Shown here: one piece after another, positions 42,538 through 49,489 of the stretch
How positions within the stretch are numbered: position 1 is the first letter of the stretch
Layout: each line of letters opens with the position of its first letter
Assembly: GCF_036108815.1 (NCBI RefSeq)
Contig: NZ_CP107985.1
Location: 9,359,501-9,423,500 of the forward strand
Direction: 5' to 3'
Length of the DNA: 64,000 nucleotides
Source of the DNA: Streptomyces sp. NBC_00353
GTDB taxonomy: Bacteria; Actinomycetota; Actinomycetes; Streptomycetales; Streptomycetaceae
Notes under the pieces: model-generated
Database searches by the model: none
Told to the model about the DNA's origin: nothing
The model's input: only the letters and a program-made list of their open reading frames with translations
Program-made: the position numbers and the translations under genes

Positions 42538-43271
42538 CGCACCCGTTCGAGATTGAGCTGGAGACGACCCTGCCGGCGAGCCCGGAAGAGGTCTGGGAGG
42601 CGATCGCGACAGGACCGGGGATCGACTCCTGGTTCATGGGCCGCAACGAAGTGGAGGCGCGCGAGGGCGGCGTCGCCGCCATGGACACCGGGGGCCACCG
42701 GGAAGAGGCGGTGATCACCGCCTATGAGCCCGGCAAGCGCTTCGCGACCCGCACGTCCACCGGCGAGGACGGCCGGTTCATGGCCTTCGAGTACCTGATC
42801 GAGGGACGGGGCCGCGGCAGCACCGTGCTCCGCGTCGTCCACAGCGGCCTGCTCGGTGACGACTGGCAGGACGAGTACGACGCCCTGCGCCGCGGCTGGC
42901 CTTTCCACCTCCACACGCTCCACGAGTACCTGGCGCACTTCCCGGGACGCGCCGGGGTCCCCGTCTTCGCCGTGGCACCGGCGGGCGGGAAGTCGCCGCA
43001 GGAGGTCCGGGCGGCACTCGTTCGTGGGCTGTCACTGCCGACGCCGGTCGACGTGGGTGCGCGGGTGCACGCCGAGCCGGCCGGTCTGGCGCCGCTGGAC
43101 GGCGAAGTGGTCTGGGCGGACGAGGAGCGTACCGAGGTCCGTACCGCCGACGGGATCTACACCTTCCACCACGGCTCCGGCGTGGCGCTGATGTTCCATC
43201 ACCTGTTCGGGCCGGATACGGAGCGGGCTGAGGCAGCCTGGCAGCAGTGGCTGACCGGACTCCTCGCCTGA
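42534..43271 (+). CDS. SRPBCC/AHSA1-domain protein
   Basis: A 245-residue START-fold protein. The AHSA1 domain is N-terminal (HPFEIELETTLPASPEEVWE, TGPGIDSWFMGRNEVEAREG, GRGSTVLRVVHSGLLGDDWQ). A second part (about 140-245) resembles a further SRPBCC-like or DUF1801-type segment and ends in FHHGSGVALMFHHLFG. It is co-translated with the ArsR regulator and followed by a RibD-like gene. It probably binds a hydrophobic ligand. Confidence 0.88.
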   Translation: MTHPFEIELETTLPASPEEVWEAIATGPGIDSWFMGRNEVEAREGGVAAMDTGGHREEAVITAYEPGKRFATRTSTGEDGRFMAFEYLIEGRGRGSTVLRVVHSGLLGDDWQDEYDALRRGWPFHLHTLHEYLAHFPGRAGVPVFAVAPAGGKSPQEVRAALVRGLSLPTPVDVGARVHAEPAGLAPLDGEVVWADEERTEVRTADGIYTFHHGSGVALMFHHLFGPDTERAEAAWQQWLTGLLA

Positions 43272-43387
43272 CATCCGTATGCCCGGACCCGGGGACCGGG
43301 CCGCCCGTTCGGCGGGAGCGCAGATCCCGACAGCGACGGAACAGCCGCAAGCAATCGAAGATCGACACGAGACAGCAAGGAAGACTC

Positions 43388-43960
43388 ATGCGTACCCTGA
43401 TCAGCACCGCCTTCATCTCGCTCGACGGCGTCGTGGAGGCCCCGGGTGGCGAGCCCGGTTACCGCAACTCGGGATGGACCTTCAAGGACGTCGAGTTCGT
43501 CCCCGATGCATTTGAGATCAAGGGGCGGGAGCAGAAGGAAGCCACCGCGATCCTGATGGGCCGGGTCAGCTACGAGGCGTTCAGCCCGGTGTGGCCGGGC
43601 ATGGAGGAGTTCGCCGACTACAAGGCGATGCCGAAGTACGTCGTCTCCACCACTCTCACCGACGACGACCTGGTCTCGAACTGGGGTGAGACCACGATCC
43701 TGCGCTCAGTCGAGGAGGTCGCCGCCCTGAAGGAGACCGAGGGCGGCCCGATCATCATGCACGGCAGCGCCTCGCTGAACCACAGCCTCTCGGACGCAGG
43801 CCTGATCGACCGCTACCACCTGGTCGTCTATCCGCTGCTGCTCGGCGCGGGCAAGCGGTTGTTCAGCACTACGGACAAGGACGCGCAGAAGCTGAAGCTG
43901 GTCGAACACGAGACGTACCCCAACGGCCTCCAGAAGAACGTCCTCGACGTCATCCGCTGA
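43388..43960 (+). CDS. Dihydrofolate reductase/RibD C-terminal-like protein
   Basis: A 190-residue RibD_C-family protein: RTLISTAFISLDGVVEAPGG, ATAILMGRVSYEAFSPVWPG, PKYVVSTTLTDDDLVSNWGE and PIIMHGSASLNHSLSDAGLI are the classic blocks. ATG 43388 is preceded by AAGGAAG. It lies 116 bases after the AHSA1 gene and may belong to the same ArsR-controlled operon. It is distinct from the RibD-like gene at 11807. Confidence 0.9.
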   Translation: MRTLISTAFISLDGVVEAPGGEPGYRNSGWTFKDVEFVPDAFEIKGREQKEATAILMGRVSYEAFSPVWPGMEEFADYKAMPKYVVSTTLTDDDLVSNWGETTILRSVEEVAALKETEGGPIIMHGSASLNHSLSDAGLIDRYHLVVYPLLLGAGKRLFSTTDKDAQKLKLVEHETYPNGLQKNVLDVIR

Positions 43961-44239
43961 CCAAGCCCTGGCACCCGGTCCCGCCGCCACCTCCTCTGAC
44001 TTGGCCATTCGGTCGTCCCGCTCCCAGGTAGACACCGCCCCAAGGCGCGAGGGCCGGCCGGTTGCCCTAGTCCTCAGGGTGATCAAGCGGTAGCCGATCC
44101 GGGACAGAAGTCGCTGAGCAGCGGCCGGCGTTCGGCAGCCGGGCAGGATGGGAACTGCGGTGGTGGCAGGCGGTTGTCAGCGGTGGTCTCTCCAGTCGGC
44201 GTGGTTGTTCGTCATAACTGGGTCAGGGGGTGGTTCATC

Positions 44240-44355
44240 GTACTGACGGAGGCGCTTCGGGCATTCCGGTTCACGCTGGACCCGCCCCGTGTTCAGGAGG
44301 AAGTGCTGCTCCGTCAGGCGGGAGCAGCGTGTCGGGCGTTCAACCACGCGGGAGC
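44240..44355 (+). pseudogene. TnpB (IS200/IS605/IS607-type) N-terminal remnant
   Basis: A plus-strand frame (open from 44174) reads TEALRAFRFTLDPPRVQEEV, then LLRQAGAACRAFNHA, the conserved N-terminus of actinobacterial TnpB (RAFRFALDPTP.Q...L..HAGAAR.AFN). After that the similarity stops and the frame ends at 44416. No RuvC residues or end structures are found. The remainder of the 520-base gap (43961-44482) shows nothing else. Confidence 0.65.
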
Positions 44356-44482
44356 GTATCCGCGGTTGTTCCATCGCCGTCCTCCGACATCCGCGCCTCG
44401 GCTCAAGATCCTATGAGGCGGATCTACGTCGTCGCACGTCATCCACTCTCCTGGCAACCCGGCGAACTTTCCGGCCAAAGGA

Positions 44483-45610
44483 CTAGCTCAGCGTCTTCAG
44501 CGCGGCCGCGTCGTACGGCTTCAGCTCGTCGACCCGGCCCGCCAGGACCTTCGCCGCCCACTCCGGGTCCTGGAGCAGGGCGCGGCCGACGGCGACCAGG
44601 TCGAACTCGTCGCGCTCCAAGCGGTCGAGCAGGTTGTCGATGCTGCCGACCTCGGCGCCCTCGCCCGCGAACGCGCGGATGAAGTCGCCGTCGAGGCCGA
44701 CCGAGCCGACGGTGATGGTGGGCCTGCCGGTGAGCTTCTTGGTCCAGCCCGCCAGGTTGAGGTCCGAGTCCTCGAACTCCGGGAGCCAGTAGCGGCGGGT
44801 GGAGGCGTGGAAGGCGTCGACGCCGGCCGCGGCAAGCGGGGTCAGGATCGCCTCCAGCTCCTCCGGCGTCTGGGCGAGCCTCGCGTCGTAGGCTTCCTGC
44901 TTCCACTGCGAGTAGCGGAAGATCACCGGGAAGTCGGGTGAGACGGTCTCGCGGACCGCGGCCACGATCTCGGCCGCGAACTTCGTACGGGCCACGGGGT
45001 CGCCGCCGTAGGCATCGGTACGGCGGTTCGTCCCCGCCCACAGGAACTGGTCGAGGAGGTAGCCGTGGGCGCCGTGCAGTTCTACGCCGTCGAAGCCGAT
45101 GCGCTCGGCGGCTGCGGCAGCGTCGACGAAAGCGCCGATGACGTCGTCCAAATCACGCCGGGTCATCGCCCTGCCGGTGCCCTCGGTGCCGTCCACGCGG
45201 ATGCCGGAAGGGCCGACGGCGGGGGCGTCGGCGTAGGGCGCATCGCCCTGCTTGCGCACCATGCCGATGTGCCACAGCTGCGGGACGATCGTGCCGCCCG
45301 CCGCGTGGACGGCCTCGGCGACCTTCGCCCATCCCGCCAGCTGCTCCTCACCGTGGAACCGCGGCACACGGTCACTCTGCCCGGCCGACTCGTGGCCGAC
45401 GTAGGTCCCTTCGGTGACGATCAGGCCCACACCTGCGGCGGCGCGACGGGCGTAGTACGACCGCACGTCCTCACCGGGCACGCCGCCCGGGGAGAACATG
45501 CGCGTCATCGGCGCCATCACGATGCGGTTCGGGACAGTCAGGCCGTTCAGCGCGACGGGCCGGGACAGGATCTCGGCCGCGCGGGGGGCCGAAGTCGCAG
45601 TGACGGTCAC
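44483..45610 (-). CDS. Old yellow enzyme-family flavin oxidoreductase
   Basis: A 375-residue FMN-dependent ene-reductase: NRIVMAPMTRMFSPGGVPGE, GGTIVPQLWHIGMVR, GFDGVELHGAHGYLLDQFLW and NRRTDAYGGDPVARTKFAAE. The HGAHGYLLDQF and GG...R motifs are typical of OYE, and the C-terminal VGRALLQDPEWAAKVL binds FMN phosphate. It reduces activated C=C bonds. GTG 45610 has GAGGAG upstream. It is divergent from a MarR gene, a frequent electrophile-sensing arrangement. Confidence 0.92.
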   Translation of the reverse strand: MTVTATSAPRAAEILSRPVALNGLTVPNRIVMAPMTRMFSPGGVPGEDVRSYYARRAAAGVGLIVTEGTYVGHESAGQSDRVPRFHGEEQLAGWAKVAEAVHAAGGTIVPQLWHIGMVRKQGDAPYADAPAVGPSGIRVDGTEGTGRAMTRRDLDDVIGAFVDAAAAAERIGFDGVELHGAHGYLLDQFLWAGTNRRTDAYGGDPVARTKFAAEIVAAVRETVSPDFPVIFRYSQWKQEAYDARLAQTPEELEAILTPLAAAGVDAFHASTRRYWLPEFEDSDLNLAGWTKKLTGRPTITVGSVGLDGDFIRAFAGEGAEVGSIDNLLDRLERDEFDLVAVGRALLQDPEWAAKVLAGRVDELKPYDAAALKTLS

Positions 45611-45628
45611 GGAGGTGCTCCTCGTAGT

Positions 45629-45702
45629 ACTTGACGACTTTGATGGTTGATAACTTCAAGCAACGAGAAGACGGTAAATATAAATATTTGAGATTGTCAA
45701 GT
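45629..45702. promoter_or_regulatory. Divergent MarR/OYE control region with inverted repeats
   Basis: ACTTGAC (45629-45635) and GTCAAGT (45696-45702) are inverse copies flanking an AT-rich spacer. Inside lies AAATAT-AA-ATATTT (45676-45689), and TTGATGGTTGATAACTTCAA gives further TTGA/TCAA half-sites of the MarR type. Confidence 0.5.
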
Positions 45703-45723
45703 TTCCTGGGTAAAGTGACTCCC

Positions 45724-46158
45724 ATGACAGGAACTGCCCGCGTCGACACGGCCCGGCTCATGGAGCTGCTCTCGGTGTGCCTCGGTGCCTATTACGGCGA
45801 CTTCACAGTCGCGGCAGCGAGCGAGAATCTCACCGCGAGCCAGGGCAAGGCACTGACCGTGCTGCGCCGGGGCCCCGCCGCGATGCGCGCCCTGGCCCAC
45901 ACCCTGACCTGCGACGCCTCCAACATGACCGGGATCGTCGACAGGCTGGAGAAGCGTGGCCTGGTGCGCCGCGAGCCCAGCCCCTCCGATCGGCGCATCA
46001 AAAACGTCGTCCTCACAGCCGAGGGCGAGCGCGTCGCCGACGCGATTCGCGCGAAGATGCGCACTACGCGGGAGGGCCTGGACAGGCTCAGCGACCAGGA
46101 GCGGGACTCCTTGCACACCCTGCTGGAACGAGTTTTCATCTCCCAGCCCGCCGCCTGA
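45724..46158 (+). CDS. MarR-family regulator
   Basis: A 144-residue MarR protein: LTASQGKALTVLRRGPAAMR, ALAHTLTCDASNMTGIVDRL and GLVRREPSPSDRRIKNVVLT form helices and the wing of the MarR wHTH, with dimerisation helices at both ends. ATG 45724. It has one cysteine in the N-terminal helix (LLSVCLGAYYGD) and one in the HTH, so thiol sensing is possible. The likely target is the divergent OYE gene. Confidence 0.92.
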   Translation: MTGTARVDTARLMELLSVCLGAYYGDFTVAAASENLTASQGKALTVLRRGPAAMRALAHTLTCDASNMTGIVDRLEKRGLVRREPSPSDRRIKNVVLTAEGERVADAIRAKMRTTREGLDRLSDQERDSLHTLLERVFISQPAA

Positions 46159-46351
46159 ACCGGATGTGTCGGCCGACCCTGTTGAGAGTCCCCGCGCTGC
46201 AGCTGAGCCAGGGGTACGCGTAACCGTCGGGGCCTGTCCGTGCCTCGGTCGCCGACGCGCGGGTGGGGCTGCGCGAGAACACCGGCCACTCGCCACCTTC
46301 CTCCTTCACCGCCGACGAGCCCCGTCGGCCGGCGCCGTCGACGAAGGCGCG

Positions 46352-47167
46352 TCAGTGGTGGTGACCCTGGCGGCCGAGGGTCACCACGGGGATCGCGCCG
46401 GGGCGGGTCCACTGCGGCACCGGCCGGCTGGTCGGGCCCCAGGTGGCGACGCCGTCGGCGTCCGAGCGCCAGTACCAGCAGGCCTGGCGGCCCTCGGACG
46501 GGTGCCCCTCGCGGACATCACCGATCACGGGCCGGCCCTCGGGGTTCTCCTCCCACGCCTCGCCCCGGCCGTAGGGCGTCATGTCGAGCAGGCCGAGGGA
46601 CCCGTTGACCGGCTCGTTGCCACGGCCCGTCGTGGAGTAGGTGAGGAACACGCGGTCGCCGTCGCGCAGGAAACAGACGATGTGCCCCATTCCTCCGCCG
46701 ACCGGCGCCTCCACGCCCCGCACCGAGTACCAGGGCTGGGTGTAACCCATGAACTCGACGTAGGAAGCCACCTCGTCCCACGGGCCCGAGGTCAGGACGG
46801 CGAACGAGACGCCCCGGGCGTTGAGGTAGACGGCGTCCTTCACGTGCCAGGCCGTGGTGGTGCAGCCCTCGCACTGCCCCTGGTGCGGCGCGCCGTCGTA
46901 CCACATGTGCTTGTAGACCACGAGCTCGTCGCGACCCTGGAACAGGTCGAGGAACGGGACCGGCCCGTCAACGCCGGTGACCTCGACCGCGCCGTCGAGC
47001 TCGACCATCGGCAGCCGCCGCCGGGCCGCGGCGATGGCGTCGCCCTCACGGGTGTGCGTCTTCTCGCGGACCAGCAGCTCCTCGCGCGCCGCCTGCCAGG
47101 TGGCCAGATCGACGACTGGCGGCTTGCCGGGGAGGTTGCTGCTCGCGTTGCCGGGCTCGGTCGTCAT
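46352..47167 (-). CDS. DUF899-family thioredoxin-like protein
   Basis: A 271-residue protein with DUF899 hallmarks: VDLATWQAAREELLVREKTH, RRRLPMVELDGAVEVTGVDG, YKHMWYDGAPHQGQCEGCTT (with a C-x2-C pair in a thioredoxin-like position) and LTYSTTGRGNEPVNGSLGLL, which continues DMTPYGRGEAWEENPEG. The C-terminal tail has histidines. ATG 47167 is preceded by GGAGG. Function is not established; DUF899 proteins have a thioredoxin-like fold. Convergent with the MarR gene. Confidence 0.9.
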   Translation of the reverse strand: MTTEPGNASSNLPGKPPVVDLATWQAAREELLVREKTHTREGDAIAAARRRLPMVELDGAVEVTGVDGPVPFLDLFQGRDELVVYKHMWYDGAPHQGQCEGCTTTAWHVKDAVYLNARGVSFAVLTSGPWDEVASYVEFMGYTQPWYSVRGVEAPVGGGMGHIVCFLRDGDRVFLTYSTTGRGNEPVNGSLGLLDMTPYGRGEAWEENPEGRPVIGDVREGHPSEGRQACWYWRSDADGVATWGPTSRPVPQWTRPGAIPVVTLGRQGHHH

Positions 47168-47932
47168 GGTGTCCTCCGTGGTGTCTCGTGCCGGGCAGCG
47201 TCGTACGACGTCTGACGACGCTCACCAGAACAGACTCGCGTCCCGGCCGGAACTCATCGCAGCAGGGGGCGTCCTCGGCCGAGCCTGCACGGACCACGTC
47301 GGGCTGACAAGTTCACAGACGCGCCAAGGAGCCCTCCGGCCCTCCGAAGCCATGTCTGTAGGTCGGGGGCCGGCTGTCACCGGCATCGCGTTGAACGTGA
47401 TGCCCAACCGCGCAGACGAACCATGCTCCTCCCGTCTCGACGGAACGCAACACCCGAGGCTCGGCTGAAACGGCGGCCACGCCAAGATTCTGCCCGTGTT
47501 CGAGAGACCGGCGCAGACCCGTTCCGCACGGCGTTGCGCGAGTCTGCCTTCAACTCGAATCGCCTGCGGCGAAGCCCTCGAGGCTTCTACGACAGGGAGT
47601 TCAACGCGAGAGCGGTCCGCACCTCGGTAAGACGATGATCCTGTGCGGATCCGGCAGCGCCGGACGATGGTGGATGGCCCGGGCGCCGCGAGGGCGGGTG
47701 CGCCCACTGGGCGCGCCGACCGTAGCTATCCGGCTCGGGCGACCCGGGCCCGGATCATGGTCGTTGCTCTCTGGTGCGGGCCGGTTTCGCCGTGTAGCGT
47801 TGTTGCCAGATGTCGTGGTTCGCAGTTCCTGCCCGCGCCCTGGCGTGGGCGTTTTGCTGTGCAGTGCGAGACCAGGGCGATCACCTCCGGGTCCGCGTGG
47901 TGCGGATCCGATATCGACTGGAAGGCACGAGC
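47168..47932. other. 765-base gap with cold-shock gene leader
   Basis: No gene is supported in 47168-47790. A plus-strand frame with AKILPVFERPAQTRSARRCA and ASLPSTRIACGEALEASTTG has protein-like composition, but no start or family is known. The last about 130 bases are probably the long structured 5' leader of the cold-shock gene, with CGCCCTGGCGTGGGCG able to form hairpins. Confidence 0.35.
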
Positions 47933-48136
47933 ATGGCCAGCGGAACCGTCAAGTGGTTCAACTCGGAAAAGGGTTTCGGCTTCATCGCCCAGGACGGCGG
48001 TGGGCCGGACGTCTTCGCGCACTACTCCAACATCAACGCAAACGGCTTCCGTGAGCTCCAGGAAGGCCAGGCCGTGACCTTCGACGTCACCCAGGGCCAG
48101 AAGGGCCCGCAGGCGGAGAACATCACGGTCGCCTGA
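47933..48136 (+). CDS. Cold-shock protein (CspA family)
   Basis: A 67-residue single-domain nucleic-acid chaperone: MASGTVKWFNSEKGFGFIAQ carries RNP1 (KGFGFI), and DVFAHYSNINANGFRELQEG carries the RNP2-like VFAHYS. It ends GPQAENITVA. It binds single-stranded RNA/DNA and helps translation at low temperature. ATG 47933 has GGAAGG eight bases upstream. A very strong terminator follows. Confidence 0.96.
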   Translation: MASGTVKWFNSEKGFGFIAQDGGGPDVFAHYSNINANGFRELQEGQAVTFDVTQGQKGPQAENITVA

Positions 48137-48150
48137 CCAGCGACTGGACA

Positions 48151-48190
48151 CCACGAGGCTCCCGGAGCGCAGACTCCGGGAGCCTCGTGG
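48151..48190 (+). terminator. Strong terminator after the cold-shock gene
   Basis: A perfect 17-bp stem (CCACGAGGCTCCCGGAG at 48151-48167, inverse at 48174-48190) with a six-base loop, 14 bases after the cold-shock stop. Confidence 0.85.
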
Positions 48191-48870
48191 GGAGTCCGAC
48201 ACCACCTACGCCTCACCGGCTGTCAGTGGGCGTGCTTCAGTGCCATATCGGCGTCGACAAGGCCGCCTTCCACGCTGCTCCAGAACCGGGTGTGTGGACA
48301 CGATGATGCCGAGTTCGAGGGTGGGAGCTTTGAGGCGGGCGATCGGCTGAGTGCGCGTGCTCATGCGCACCCTGCGACCGGCCCGGCAAGGTGTGGCCTT
48401 GACGTACTTACTCCCCGAACCTCCGCTTCGACGCAGGTGGCCCTGGTCGAGCAACACGTCTCTGCCTCGGACGTTGCCACTGGCTGTGGGCCGTTCATTG
48501 TCGAGGCCCCCGTTTGTATGGAAGAGCTTCGGTGACGGCATGCAACTCGTCGCAGCCGGAACGCTGACCTTGCTGCTGGTGCTCTCGCAGCACGAATACG
48601 ACCGCACCCACCCGGGCCCTGCGCCTACCCCGAACGTCGGTGACTCGCCCTGCTACAGCGGCAGCTGGACCTGCCGATGAGTCGCTGAGCCCCGCCGACT
48701 CGGATGCGCACTCGCCAACTGAGGCAAGGAGTAGTCCATGTGGCGGGTGGGCACTTGAGGCGGCGAGGTGAGTGCCCCGGTGGTTGCTGCCGAGCGCCAT
48801 CGAGGCCTTGAGCGGAAGCCGACGTGGGCAGCGCGACCTGTCGAGGTGACCGGCCGAGCGACGCCCGGTG
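48191..48870. other. 680-base gap; possible 46-residue peptide at 48540-48680
   Basis: ATG 48540 (plus) opens MQLVAAGTLTLLLVLSQHEY, a hydrophobic segment, followed by a Pro/Cys-containing tail (TPNVGDSPCYSGSWTC). It could be a small membrane or secreted peptide, but no ribosome site is clear. The rest of the gap shows nothing recognisable. Confidence 0.3.
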
Positions 48871-49158
48871 TCAGAGACGGACGGTCATCTCCACGGCCAC
48901 GTCGTCACCTGCCGAGAGACCCTGTGGCTTGCGTACAGCCTTCCTGAGTGGCAGCAGATAGCCGCCGTCTTTGGGGAAGAGCGACGTCGTGAAAGTGACC
49001 TCGCCGATGCGGGCCTCGACAGGGATCACGCCCCAGCCGTACGTCGCCATGACAGCCACCTCGCGGACGTCGGCGGACTGTTCCTCGGGCACGGTGGCGA
49101 AGTAGAACGGTGAAGGCCCACGCCATTCGATCACGTGTCCGGTGAACACGACTCTCAT
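48871..49158 (-). CDS. DUF1905-domain protein
   Basis: A 95-residue single-domain protein: VVFTGHVIEWRGPSPFYFAT, SADVREVAVMATYGWGVIPV and VTFTTSLFPKDGGYLLPLRK then LSAGDDVAVEMTVRL. This is the beta-barrel DUF1905 domain, often found with YdeI. Function unknown. ATG 49158 (or 49161) has only a weak ribosome site. Confidence 0.88.
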   Translation of the reverse strand: MRVVFTGHVIEWRGPSPFYFATVPEEQSADVREVAVMATYGWGVIPVEARIGEVTFTTSLFPKDGGYLLPLRKAVRKPQGLSAGDDVAVEMTVRL

Positions 49159-49489
49159 CACGTCGGTCCGTTCATCAGGAGGGCCAGATCCTGGTCAGCG
49201 TACATGCAGCTACCTGGAGTTACTTATGACGGATGCTCCGGCAACGCCCAATCCGCCGAGTGAAGTGCTCCGCACCTTGTCGGCGGGTTGATTCCGGTCC
49301 TCCGTACGATCGGGAGACCCAGGGGTCTGGGTCCGGCTGAAAGTGCTCACGCCGGTTGGCCGGGGCTGCGCGACGGGGCCTGATGGTTGCGCAGGGACGC
49401 CCGCCATCCCAGTTCAGCGGGCACCTCTCTGGGGGCCAGGCCCGCGCAGCCCGTCATCGTCCGGTAGATCGGGCCTCAAGGGGTGCGGC
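49159..49489. other. 330-base gap, promoter region
   Basis: The frame of the downstream phosphatase is open through 49343, but its translation there is Pro/Arg-rich and lacks domain similarity. No other feature. Confidence 0.4.

Noticed and set aside
44174..44416. An intact 80-residue gene
   Set aside because: The conserved TnpB N-terminus begins mid-frame and ends abruptly, so it is a relic and not a functional small gene.
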